Assembly: GCA_964445255.1 (NCBI GenBank)
Contig: CAYUKM010000045.1
Location: 1-19,956, forward strand
Direction: 5' to 3'
Length of the DNA stretch: 19,956 nucleotides
Source: SHLQ01 sp964445255
GTDB taxonomy: Bacteria > Actinomycetota > Acidimicrobiia > Acidimicrobiales > SHLQ01
Shown: positions 1 to 8,064 of the stretch, piece after piece
Position numbering within the stretch: position 1 is the first letter of the stretch
Layout: each line of letters begins with the position of its first letter
Notes under the pieces: generated by a model
The model's input: the letters and a program-made list of their open reading frames with translations, nothing else
Told to the model about the DNA's origin: nothing
Database searches by the model: none
Position numbers and translations under genes: made by a program

Positions 1-45
1 GGCAGGATTTGAACCTGCGACCTTCGGGTTATGAGCCCGACGAGG
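1..45 (-). tRNA. 3' part of an initiator-like tRNA-Met (CAT), truncated
   Basis: Read on the minus strand, this holds a 5-bp anticodon stem (TCGGG/CCCGA) around the loop CTCATAA (anticodon CAT), a five-base variable region, and a perfect T arm (GCAGG, TTCAAAT, CCTGC). One further acceptor base is visible before the window edge. The three stacked G:C pairs below the anticodon loop are the hallmark of initiator tRNA. The 5' half is not convincing: the bases right of position 45 do not form a D arm, lack the GG of a D loop, and give no acceptor strand. It is therefore a remnant, a displaced 3' fragment or an assembly junction rather than a functional gene. The 3' acceptor end lies outside the window. 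Confidence 0.5.
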
Positions 46-132
46 TGTCGGAGTCCCTATCAAAGCACTCGTCTAGGCACCATCGCGTCGGCAAAGAGCT
101 TCTGCTCCCAACCCTTGAGTAGGATCCGTGCG

Positions 133-1104
133 GTGAACTTGGAGAGCTTGCTGACACGTTTTCGGTCCTTGGATAGCTCCGGGCCGTTCGACTACGAGTG
201 GTGTTTCCACCATGACGGTGGTTCCCGTGGCACGCACATCGTGGTTGGGTCGATCGTGCACGGCAACGAGGTCGGGAGCCTTCCCGCAATCGTTGAAGTG
301 GCGGAACGTTTGGCCGCTGGCGATATCGACTACGGCGGCCGAATAACGTTCTTCTTGGGCAACCCCGAAGCCAGCCGGGAGAACGTTCGCTTCCTCGAGT
401 CAGATCTCAACCGGGTCTTCACCGACACCCCACCCGACGATCACGAGGGCGCTCGGTCGCTCGAACTGAAGCCGATTCTGCGAACGGCTGACATGTTCCT
501 CGACCTTCACCAAACCATCGAGCCCACGGAGTCCGCGTTCTATACCTTTCCGTTCAACCGAGATGATTGGCACTGGGCACGAATGATCGGCAACGCTCCG
601 ATCTGGTCGACGCGAGCTCCCGACGCGAGCTTCTCGGCGAATACCTGCTGTGTGGATGAGTTTGTCAGGGGACTCGACAAACCGGGTTTAACCCTCGAGC
701 TCGGACAAAAGGGGTTTAGCGAAGAGTCGACCGATCGGACGATGTCGGTTCTGCAACGGCTGCTTTCCGCAACGTCGGACTGGGACGGCGACATGGCCTC
801 GATCGAAGCGCTGGCGCAGGAACAACCCGACTTCTCGTTCGTCGAGACGGCCTACGCACATCCATTCTCCGACCGCGCCCTACGCCTGCGAGACGGCCTC
901 AGCAATCTGATACCTGTGCAATCCGGCGAGACGCTGTCGGCACCGGGCTCCCCCACAATCGAAGCGCCGATAGATGGCCTGCTGATGTTTCCCAAGTACC
1001 CCGACTACGACGCCGAGGGGCAAGCGATCGGGAAGCTCCCGAACGAGCTCTTCCGGATCGTCACGGCGATGGACGAACACCCCATCGAGCGCTGGAACCT
1101 GTAG
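133..1104 (+). CDS. Succinylglutamate desuccinylase/aspartoacylase (AstE/AspA) family zinc hydrolase
   Basis: About 323 residues. The family is M14-like zinc carboxypeptidases that cleave N-acyl amino acids. The family's zinc motif is visible as HGNE (His43, Glu46), followed by the substrate-binding DLNR (91-94), the third zinc ligand in DLHQT (His126) and the likely catalytic Glu in LTLELG (Glu189). I chose the GTG at 133 because AGTAGGA lies 8-15 nt upstream and the encoded protein then starts where homologues do. The frame is open back to an ATG at 31, but that ATG lies inside the tRNA fragment and the extra residues look non-protein-like. It stands alone and converges on rne with a 62-bp gap. 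The substrate cannot be decided from sequence: N-acetylaspartate, succinylglutamate or another acyl-amino acid are all possible. Confidence 0.85.
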   Translation: MNLESLLTRFRSLDSSGPFDYEWCFHHDGGSRGTHIVVGSIVHGNEVGSLPAIVEVAERLAAGDIDYGGRITFFLGNPEASRENVRFLESDLNRVFTDTPPDDHEGARSLELKPILRTADMFLDLHQTIEPTESAFYTFPFNRDDWHWARMIGNAPIWSTRAPDASFSANTCCVDEFVRGLDKPGLTLELGQKGFSEESTDRTMSVLQRLLSATSDWDGDMASIEALAQEQPDFSFVETAYAHPFSDRALRLRDGLSNLIPVQSGETLSAPGSPTIEAPIDGLLMFPKYPDYDAEGQAIGKLPNELFRIVTAMDEHPIERWNL

Positions 1105-1166
1105 CAGGACAGCAGCCGAAGGCTAGGGCGCAAGCATTTCGAGGGCGTCGGAGTCGCTGGTGCCAC

Positions 1167-2918
1167 TCAGACTTCGAGTAGATGATCTTCGAGGATGTGG
1201 CCGGGACCTTCGCAGGTCTCGCAGGTCTTGGAGAGCGACTCGACGAGTCCTTCACCGATGCGCTTGCGGGTCATCTCGACCAGACCGAGGTCGGAGATGT
1301 CGAACACCTGCGTTCGGGTCTTGTCCTGTGCGAGGGCCTCGCGGAACACTCGAACTACTTCGTCGCGGTTCTTCTTGATCTCCATGTCGACGTAGTCGAT
1401 GACGATGATGCCGCCGATGTCGCGAAGACGAAGTTGGCGTGCGATCTCTCGGGCAGCCTCAAGGTTGTTCCGGTATACCGTCTCTTCGAGGCTCGACTTA
1501 CCGACGTTCTTGCCGGTGTTCACATCGATCACGGTGAGCGCTTCGGTCTGTTCGATGATCAGGGAACCGCCACTCGGCAGCCACACCTTCTGGTCGACGG
1601 CCTTTCGGAGCTGCTCGGTCACGTGATGACGCTCGAACAGCGACATGTTCTCGGCGTCGCGGTCGTAGTACTGCACGCGATCGGCGAGCGCTGGGGTGAT
1701 GGAGGATACGTAACCCTTGACGTCGTCGTAGAGGGCCTTGTCGTCGATGATGATCCCGCGATAGTCCTTGTTGAACTCTTCGCGGATCACCCGCACAGCC
1801 ATCTCGGGCTCCCGGTAGAGCAGGGCTGGCTTGTTGTTCTGCTTCGCGAGTTGGTCGATCGCTTCCCACTGCTCGGCGAGTCGTCGAACGTCGGCAACGA
1901 CCTCCTCTTCGGTGATGTTCTCTGCCGCGGTCCGGACGATGATGCCGGCGCCATCGGGCTTAACCCGGTCGAGGATCTTGCGGAGACGCTTGCGTTCGCG
2001 CTCGGGCAGTCGCTTGGAGATGCCATAGGTCGTGCTGTTCGGCACCAGCACCACGAATCGACCAGGAAGTGAAACCTCTTGGGTGAGACGAGCGCCCTTG
2101 TGAGCGATCGGGTTCTTGGTGACCTGGCAAAGAATGTTCTCTTTGGGCCTGAGCAGCTGTTCGATCTTTGTGCCGCGGTTGTCGCTCCCGGGAGCGCTCA
2201 CATCACCGCGGTAGAGCACGGCGTTCTTGGGTGTAGTGATATCGATGAAAGCAGCTTCCATGCCAGGAAGCACGTTCTGGACCTTGCCCAAGTAGATGTT
2301 GCCGTGGATCTGGGACACGTCATCGGACGGCCGTGACACGTAGTGCTCGATCAGCGTGCGCCCTTCGAGCACCGCGATCTGGGTGACCTGATCACGCACC
2401 GACACACACATCATGTATCGGCCTGCTGGCTTGCCCTTGCGCTCGCGGCCCTTGCGCATGGCAAGGGTCTCCTCGTCGAGCTCTACGGCTTCGCCCGTGA
2501 GCGCGGTAACCGGCTCGTTGCTCTTGTTGTTGTTCTTGTTGCCACCGCGGCCGCGACCGCCTCGGCGTCGACGACGACGTTGACCGCCGCCTTCGCCTGA
2601 GCCGGACTTTTCTCCGCCACCGCCACCGCGGTTGCTGTTCTGTTGATTGTTGTTCGGTGCGTCGCCCTGGCCTTGGCCACCGCCGCCACGACGGCGTCGA
2701 CGATTGCGGTTACGACTTTTCTGGCCCTGCTTTTGACCGGTTGTTTTCTCGCCATCGTCGGTTCCGGTTTGTTCCGGTGCTGGACGCTTATCGCCGATTT
2801 TTGGTTTACGAGCAGTTGGAGCCGCCGATTGCGGCTGGTTCGCAGATTCCTTTGCCTGCGGGGTTGAAACGGAACGTTCAGGCGCGGATTGGCCGCCCCC
2901 ATTGTGTTCGTCGGACAT
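1167..2918 (-). CDS. rne: Ribonuclease E/G
   Basis: A 583-residue endoribonuclease that initiates mRNA decay and processes rRNA/tRNA precursors. Residues 1-165 are a disordered Gln/Gly/Asn/Arg-rich tail with two runs of arginine (about 73-77 and 114-119). An S1 RNA-binding domain follows (about 204-285), then the 5'-sensor/RNase H-like region and the DNase I-like catalytic core. The two catalytic metal-binding aspartates are visible in TVIDVNTG (Asp465) and VIDYVDM (Asp508). The zinc-link motif CETCEGPG is at 566-573, and the protein ends soon after it. There is thus no C-terminal degradosome scaffold as in enterobacterial RNase E; the basic tail is at the N-terminus, as is common in actinobacteria. 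The ATG is preceded by AGAAGGGA. It is the last gene of the mre-rod block but is set off by a 297-bp leader, so it probably has separate control. Confidence 0.96.
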   Translation of the reverse strand: MSDEHNGGGQSAPERSVSTPQAKESANQPQSAAPTARKPKIGDKRPAPEQTGTDDGEKTTGQKQGQKSRNRNRRRRRGGGGQGQGDAPNNNQQNSNRGGGGGEKSGSGEGGGQRRRRRRGGRGRGGNKNNNKSNEPVTALTGEAVELDEETLAMRKGRERKGKPAGRYMMCVSVRDQVTQIAVLEGRTLIEHYVSRPSDDVSQIHGNIYLGKVQNVLPGMEAAFIDITTPKNAVLYRGDVSAPGSDNRGTKIEQLLRPKENILCQVTKNPIAHKGARLTQEVSLPGRFVVLVPNSTTYGISKRLPERERKRLRKILDRVKPDGAGIIVRTAAENITEEEVVADVRRLAEQWEAIDQLAKQNNKPALLYREPEMAVRVIREEFNKDYRGIIIDDKALYDDVKGYVSSITPALADRVQYYDRDAENMSLFERHHVTEQLRKAVDQKVWLPSGGSLIIEQTEALTVIDVNTGKNVGKSSLEETVYRNNLEAAREIARQLRLRDIGGIIVIDYVDMEIKKNRDEVVRVFREALAQDKTRTQVFDISDLGLVEMTRKRIGEGLVESLSKTCETCEGPGHILEDHLLEV

Positions 2919-3218
2919 GAATTTCCCTTCTTATCACGCGCTCCCTCGGGAGCACGGTGCTGCAAACCGACCGCCCCGGTGCGTGTCGCACCTGCGTGGT
3001 TGCAGCAATCTCTGCCGCTCCGCTGCCAAACGTTGCGTGGCGTGCGGGACGACCCACTACACGAGCGCTGAAATGATGCGCTTCCTGATTGAAGTCGTCG
3101 TGCGGCATGTGAAACCTTCAAGAACCCGGTGCCTGTACACCATTGGCTCTGCTAGCACCCTATCGGCTGAACCCCACCGACTTGCAGCTTTCCGATGTGA
3201 CGGGTGAGCCCGCAACCA
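2919..3218 (-). promoter_or_regulatory. Long structured leader upstream of rne
   Basis: This is the gap of about 300 bp between rodA and rne, with no credible ORF. In the orientation of the rne transcript it contains several hairpins. One has arms GCTCC/GGAGC at 2940-2953, starting 22 nt before the rne ATG. Another is a perfect 6-bp stem with a 3-nt loop at 2978-2992. A third stem of 10 bp with one bulged base (2958-2968 with 2998-3007) encloses the second hairpin. A weaker 5-bp stem lies at 3064-3082. I could not fix a promoter. E. coli RNase E represses its own mRNA through folded hairpins in a 361-nt leader; a similar feedback element here is an inference. Confidence 0.5.
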
Positions 3219-4367
3219 CTAGCGCAAACGGTGGGCGTGGACGTTTTCGACTAATCCGATGGCCATCAGTGTGGTCAGCATCGACGAACCGCCAAAGCTG
3301 ATCAATGGCAGTGGGATACCGGTTACCGGCATCATGCCCATGTTCATCCCGACCGTTTGGAACACCTGGAACAGGATCATCGAGAACACACCGACGCAGA
3401 TCAGTCGGCCGTAGGTGTCTTCGGCCAGGTGTGCGACACGCCAGATGCGCATGAGCAGCAGACCCAGCAAGATCAGGAGCGCGGCTCCGCCGACAAAGCC
3501 GAATTCTTCGCCGACTACGCTGAAGATGAAGTCGGTCTCCTTCTCGGGCACGAGCGAGTTGTTGTTCTGTGTTCCTTGGAACAGGCCGGTGCCGGTGAGT
3601 CCGCCGTTTCCGATTGCGACCTCGGATTGGAAGACGGTCTGACGGGCCGTGCTCTCCGGGTTCACAAAGGCCACAAAACGGTTGATCTGCGTTTCGCGCA
3701 GGAACTCCTGTCGGATCATCACCACGATCCCAAGCCCAACAGCGGCCAGAACGGCTAGCACCTGACGGATGGTTGCGCCACCGACTACCACGATGCCCGC
3801 AACAATCGCCGCGTAGACCATGACGGTGCCGAAGTCGGGTTGTAGCAGAACCAGTCCGGCGAACACCCCGGCGATAGCCAAGCCGGCGATCACGTTAGTA
3901 AACGCCAGACTTTCACGGTCCTCAACGTGGCTGAACCAGGCCGCCAACGCAACGATCAGGCTGAGCTTGGCAAATTCTGAAGGCTGCAACGTCACGAACC
4001 CGAACGAGTACCACGATGTCGCACCGTTGAAACTGGAGCCAAAGAAGAAGAGTCCGATCAACAACAAGACCGTGATGCCGTAGATGGCCGGTACCGCTGC
4101 TTTGACCTTGCGGTAGTCGACCGATGCCACCACCACTGCGAGGAAGCCGCCGACGGCAACGAACAGCACCTGACGTCGGAGAAACGACGTATCGGGGACA
4201 TCTTCTGGGGTGATGATCGCCCCGCGCGTGGCTGAGTAGACAACCACCAGACCGAATGCGAGCAGTAGCGCCGAAAGCAACACGATGGAGAAGTCGAAAC
4301 GAAGGAACAACGACCCTTGGCTGTCTCGATCGTTGAATCCGGCCCGGCTAGCGCGCAATGCGGTCAT
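3219..4367 (-). CDS. rodA: Peptidoglycan glycosyltransferase RodA (SEDS family)
   Basis: A 382-residue polytopic membrane protein that polymerises lipid II into glycan strands together with its class B PBP during cell elongation. Multiple hydrophobic helices run from residue 27 to the end. SEDS hallmarks are present: LQPSEFAK (127-134), LLQPDFGT (174-181), PEKETDFIFSVVGEEFGF (274-291, with the functionally critical acidic residue Asp279), and the C-terminal GIPLPLISFGGSSM (350-363). Its ATG overlaps the stop codon of the PBP2 gene (TAATG), and GGAGGAG lies just upstream, so the two partners are translationally coupled. The assignment to RodA over FtsW rests on this operon context with mrdA and mreBCD. 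Confidence 0.95.
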   Translation of the reverse strand: MTALRASRAGFNDRDSQGSLFLRFDFSIVLLSALLLAFGLVVVYSATRGAIITPEDVPDTSFLRRQVLFVAVGGFLAVVVASVDYRKVKAAVPAIYGITVLLLIGLFFFGSSFNGATSWYSFGFVTLQPSEFAKLSLIVALAAWFSHVEDRESLAFTNVIAGLAIAGVFAGLVLLQPDFGTVMVYAAIVAGIVVVGGATIRQVLAVLAAVGLGIVVMIRQEFLRETQINRFVAFVNPESTARQTVFQSEVAIGNGGLTGTGLFQGTQNNNSLVPEKETDFIFSVVGEEFGFVGGAALLILLGLLLMRIWRVAHLAEDTYGRLICVGVFSMILFQVFQTVGMNMGMMPVTGIPLPLISFGGSSMLTTLMAIGLVENVHAHRLR

Positions 4368-6634
4368 TACTGAGCTCCTCCTGCTGCTTCGAGCACTTCT
4401 TCATCTTCGCCGATGGTGAGGATGTCCTCGGGAGTTCCACCGATGTTGTAGAACTCGTCCACTTCGCTCTGGGCTTGGGCACGAGGAATGTCCTCTCGCG
4501 AGATCTGATCGAAGACTCGAGCCACCATCGGCGCTGCGATCGCAGAGCCGAACCCGGCTTCTTCGAGCACCACGGCTACGACGTATTCGGGGGTGTTGAC
4601 CGATGTGCCCCAGGTGGTCGACCCGCTCGGCCCGAACCCGACGAACATCGAGTTATCGGCTCGTCCGAGAACCTCAGCGGTACCGGTCTTGCCAGCGACG
4701 GGCCAGTTGATGAGATCAACGATCGCGCCATCGAGATCCTCTTCGAAGGGATTGTTGAACGCGTCCCAACCGGTACCTCCAGGGTTGGAGATGCCGGGAT
4801 CGGCGAGCAGCGTCACTCCGAGCAGGCCGTCGAGGATCTCGCCTTCGACGGTTTCTGGGATGTTGGCCTCGCGCAGTACGCGGGGTCCGAACTCGACCGC
4901 TTCATCGATCTCACCGTTTGGAATGGTTCGCTGCACCACGTTCGGCGACCAGACCGTGCCCCCGTTTGCGAGTGCTGCATACGCGTTCGCCAGCTGGAGG
5001 GGGGTGACGGACACAACACCCTGCCCGATGGCGACGTCGGTGTTGTCGCCAGCCGTCCACTCGCCACGTGCAAAGACATCAGGATTTTCTTGGAAGCGTT
5101 GGCGAAACTCCTCGGCAGTCAGCAGCGACCCGGCCCGCTCATCAGGAAGCTGCACGCCAAGTGGCGCACCGAAACCAAAGTCACGTGCGGTGTCTTGGAT
5201 GCCGTTTGGATCGATCTCATCGTCAGGGGCTACCCAAAAGGCTTCCCCGATCCGGTAGTAGTAGGTGTCCGAGGAGAATGCGAGCGAGTGCAGCAGATCG
5301 ACGCCCTCCATCGTTGCACTACCCGCATTGCGCTTGCGACAACCGCTTTCGATCGCGCCGGCTACATCACCGGTGAAGTCGATGTTGCAAGACCGCAGGT
5401 CCCAGAATCCTGGATCTGAAATCGGAACGTTGAAGTCGTCCACAAAGTTCCAACCGAAGACGTCGTGGATTTCTGCGGCAATAGCCGTAAAGGGCTTGAA
5501 CGTTGACGCTGCTGGGTATCCCCCAGAAATCGCTCGGTTGAGAAGTGGGGTGAACGCCTGCGGGTCGTTGAGGTCGTCGAATTGGTCTTGGCTAATACCG
5601 CCGATGAAGTCACCCGGGTTGAACGTCGGGTGAGAGGCCATCGCCAGAATCGAGCCATCGGTCGGATCCATGATGACCGCGGCCCCGCCCGGAGCCCGGA
5701 ACGGCTCTTCGTCCGGGTTCACTTCGATACCGCGAGCACGATCGAGTGCACGTGCGAGTTCGCGCTCCAACATGACCTGCAGGTCGATGTCGATGGTGAG
5801 CTGTACGTCAGAACCTTGGATGGGGTCGCGACGAGCATCCTCGTCTTCGGAAACGAGGTTGCCGACATTATCGACCGTGATCTCTCGGGTGCCGGGCACG
5901 CCTCGAAGATCGTCTTCGAAAAACGCTTCGATCCCCTGCTTACCAATCTCGTCGTTGTTGCGATACTGCTTGCCGTTTGGGTCCTCGATGAACGCTTCGG
6001 GGGCGTCGCTATCGGGGTTAGGAAGGCGATACAGATCGGCCTTGGACGCCAATTCGCCTTCGGTGATTGAGCCGACGTAGCCGAGCACGTGGGCCGCGCT
6101 CGTACCGAAGGGATAGGAGCGCACCACGTCTTGCTCTACGAGGACCCCTGGAAAGCGATCCGGACGTTCACCGATGAAGATCAGCAATTCCTCATCGACG
6201 TCACGGGCGATGGGGACGTTGTCAAAGTCGGTGAAGGAGCGATCACCGAACGCATCGACAAGATCAGCGACCTTGGTGAGCTGACCTGACTGGCTCAGTT
6301 CACGAGCGAGGTCGGCAAACATACCCTCTCGGAACTCGTCGCGAGCTTCCTTCGAATTGAAGCCGAGTGCTTCAAGTGCCTTGACGTGTTCGTCTCGATT
6401 GATCGTGACGACCGTTGAGAGACGATTCTCCACGAGTACTCGCCCGTTTCGGTCAAGGATTTGGCCCCGAGGCGCTTGGGTTCGAATCGAGCGGGTGATG
6501 TTGGACTCGGCCCGCACCTCAAAGCGTTCCGATTCGAGGGCCTGCAGGAACCACAACCGCCCGAAGAGCGCGACGAACAGCGACACGGCGACAACGCCGA
6601 GAATACGCATCCGGAGGCGACTGCTGTCCTCCAC
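4367..6634 (-). CDS. mrdA: Penicillin-binding protein 2, elongation transpeptidase
   Basis: A class B PBP that cross-links peptidoglycan with RodA in the elongasome. From the chosen start it is 755 residues: a short cytoplasmic tail, one membrane anchor (about 9-28), a pedestal/dimerisation region, then the transpeptidase domain. The active-site motifs are STFK (Ser377, Lys380), SSD (454-456; the SxD form typical of PBP2) and KTG (649-651). The frame is open to 6730, but that would overlap mreD by 64 nt. The GTG at 6632-6634 has GGAG five bases upstream and places the anchor 8 residues from the N-terminus, so it is preferred. It is followed directly by rodA with overlapping stop and start. 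The C-terminus beyond the domain is acidic and low in complexity (about 720-755). Confidence 0.94.
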   Translation of the reverse strand: MEDSSRLRMRILGVVAVSLFVALFGRLWFLQALESERFEVRAESNITRSIRTQAPRGQILDRNGRVLVENRLSTVVTINRDEHVKALEALGFNSKEARDEFREGMFADLARELSQSGQLTKVADLVDAFGDRSFTDFDNVPIARDVDEELLIFIGERPDRFPGVLVEQDVVRSYPFGTSAAHVLGYVGSITEGELASKADLYRLPNPDSDAPEAFIEDPNGKQYRNNDEIGKQGIEAFFEDDLRGVPGTREITVDNVGNLVSEDEDARRDPIQGSDVQLTIDIDLQVMLERELARALDRARGIEVNPDEEPFRAPGGAAVIMDPTDGSILAMASHPTFNPGDFIGGISQDQFDDLNDPQAFTPLLNRAISGGYPAASTFKPFTAIAAEIHDVFGWNFVDDFNVPISDPGFWDLRSCNIDFTGDVAGAIESGCRKRNAGSATMEGVDLLHSLAFSSDTYYYRIGEAFWVAPDDEIDPNGIQDTARDFGFGAPLGVQLPDERAGSLLTAEEFRQRFQENPDVFARGEWTAGDNTDVAIGQGVVSVTPLQLANAYAALANGGTVWSPNVVQRTIPNGEIDEAVEFGPRVLREANIPETVEGEILDGLLGVTLLADPGISNPGGTGWDAFNNPFEEDLDGAIVDLINWPVAGKTGTAEVLGRADNSMFVGFGPSGSTTWGTSVNTPEYVVAVVLEEAGFGSAIAAPMVARVFDQISREDIPRAQAQSEVDEFYNIGGTPEDILTIGEDEEVLEAAGGAQ

Positions 6635-6666
6635 TAAAACTCCACTGGTCCCACTCGCACGGCCCC

Positions 6667-7188
6667 CTAGTTCACCACGGTCTGCGGCGCTTCGCCACGC
6701 GCCCCGATATGTCGCTCCAATAAGGCCCAACCCAGCAGTGCCCTGACGGGAATCGCCAGAGCGACCGAGTAGACGGCGACGAGGAGCGCGACCCGCACGA
6801 GGCGCATGTCTACAAACTGTTCTGAGCCCAAAACACCCAAGCCCAACCCGTAAACCATCGTTGCTAGGAACGCACTGACACCGATGAGGATTGGCAGCAC
6901 GCGAGGGTCATCGGAGTCGACCGTTCTCGCCGCACCGCCAATACCATGGGCGAAGAGTCCATAGATTCCAGCAGCCAATCCCAGAGGTCCGCTCGTGACG
7001 AGGTCGAGCAATAGCCCAGCGAAAAACCCATGGCGGGCGCCAAAGTCGGGGCCTGCGACCAGCCCCCCTACCAACGCCGCGACCAACAGCAAATCGGGCG
7101 CCACCCCGAAGGGACGGAGGTGAGCGAAGAGCGACACCTGAAACGCCCACAGGACGAATAGGGCAGCCCCGGACTTAACCCGTCTCAT
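6667..7188 (-). CDS. mreD: Rod shape-determining protein MreD
   Basis: A 173-residue integral membrane protein with about five hydrophobic segments and no soluble domain. It is the membrane component that links MreC to the elongation machinery. The sequence itself is weakly conserved in this family, but size, hydropathy, the early segment with GVAPDLLLVAAL (residues 28-39) and the GFFAGLLLDLVTSGPLGL stretch (54-71) fit MreD, and the position between mreC and mrdA is diagnostic. Its start overlaps the end of mreC by 14 nt, implying coupled translation. The gap to the chosen mrdA start is 32 nt. Confidence 0.88.
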   Translation of the reverse strand: MRRVKSGAALFVLWAFQVSLFAHLRPFGVAPDLLLVAALVGGLVAGPDFGARHGFFAGLLLDLVTSGPLGLAAGIYGLFAHGIGGAARTVDSDDPRVLPILIGVSAFLATMVYGLGLGVLGSEQFVDMRLVRVALLVAVYSVALAIPVRALLGWALLERHIGARGEAPQTVVN

Positions 7189-8053
7189 CGAGCGCTCCTA
7201 CCGGCTCCTCGTCGGCACCTGCGTCGGCGCGCGGATCCACGAGCACGACATTCACGAACCGAAGGTCAACAGGGTTCGCCGCGATCTCCACTGTGACCGC
7301 CTGATTGGAGGCATCCTCGGTGACGAGCGACCCGCTCACCTCACCGATGATGAGATTCGGCGGAAACAAACTGCGTTCGCTGCTGGTGGTCGTGACGGGG
7401 TCGCCAATCTCGATTTGGGCCCGAATACCGATTCCCTGCTCAATAAGAACTTCGTCGGCCGCACCCTGGCCGCGGGCCAGGCCAACTTCACCAGCGACTT
7501 CGACGCCGATGACGAATTCGGTGCTGGAGATCAATCGGACCGTCGAGGAGTTGCGGTCGACCTGCTCGGTACGTCCGACGACGCCTGCCGGGGTCACCAC
7601 GGCCATGTCTCGCATGACCCCATCACTCGAACCGACATCGATCTCGATCACACCCGACGTGAAGTTGCCGATTTCGCCAGTACGAACGCGAGCTAGTAGC
7701 AACGGGAGACTGTCCGGAGCTTCAAGACCATTGATCGCCAGCAGCGCCTCATAGTCAGCGCGATCGATCCCGGATTGGGCCAGTTCGCCTCGCAGACGGT
7801 CTACCTCGTTACGCAACTCCGCGTTCTCGCCCTCGAGGTCATCAACGCGGGTGGCGCCTTCCAAGAGTCCCGTGACCGGTGACGCGAGTCGTTCGCCTCC
7901 GGCTCGGAATGGCGCGACAACCTCGCGAAATCCCGTCTGGATCGTGCCGAGGGGACCAAAGCTCTGGAAGTCGAGCGTGATGAGCGTCAGCGACACCAGC
8001 AAGATCAACCCGAGGGTGACCCGGCGACGTCCAGGCTGCTGGACAGCTGCCAT
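7175..8053 (-). CDS. mreC: Rod shape-determining protein MreC
   Basis: A 292-residue bitopic protein. It has a basic N-terminus, a single transmembrane helix (about 11-27), and a coiled coil (about 68-95, Glu/Leu/Arg heptads) that drives dimerisation. The extracytoplasmic beta-barrel domains contain VVGRTEQV and the family's segment around TSSERSLFPPNLIIGEV. It scaffolds PBP2/RodA to MreB on the outer face of the membrane. AGGG lies shortly before the ATG, and only 11 nt separate it from the mreB stop. The C-terminal 15 residues are Asp/Glu-rich and not part of the barrel. Confidence 0.94.
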   Translation of the reverse strand: MAAVQQPGRRRVTLGLILLVSLTLITLDFQSFGPLGTIQTGFREVVAPFRAGGERLASPVTGLLEGATRVDDLEGENAELRNEVDRLRGELAQSGIDRADYEALLAINGLEAPDSLPLLLARVRTGEIGNFTSGVIEIDVGSSDGVMRDMAVVTPAGVVGRTEQVDRNSSTVRLISSTEFVIGVEVAGEVGLARGQGAADEVLIEQGIGIRAQIEIGDPVTTTSSERSLFPPNLIIGEVSGSLVTEDASNQAVTVEIAANPVDLRFVNVVLVDPRADAGADEEPVGALDETG

Positions 8054-8064
8054 AAGCCCTGGTG

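Noticed and set aside
31..132. Longer N-terminus for the AstE/AspA gene from the ATG at 31
   Set aside because: The ATG lies in the anticodon region of the tRNA fragment, the added residues look random, and the GTG at 133 has a good ribosome-binding site.
1182..2072. 296-codon plus-strand ORF
   Set aside because: Antisense to the conserved catalytic core of rne; its translation is a Val/Leu/Asp-rich shadow with no family motifs.
2483..3121. 212-codon minus-strand ORF spanning the rne leader and 5' end
   Set aside because: Out of frame with rne, Arg/Ala-rich composition from the low-complexity tail read in another frame.
4358..5419. 353-codon plus-strand ORF
   Set aside because: Antisense to the PBP2 transpeptidase domain, whose SxxK, SxD and KTG motifs are intact.
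6635..6730. mrdA start at 6730
   Set aside because: Overlaps mreD by 64 nt and adds a non-conserved stretch; the GTG at 6634 has GGAG five bases upstream.
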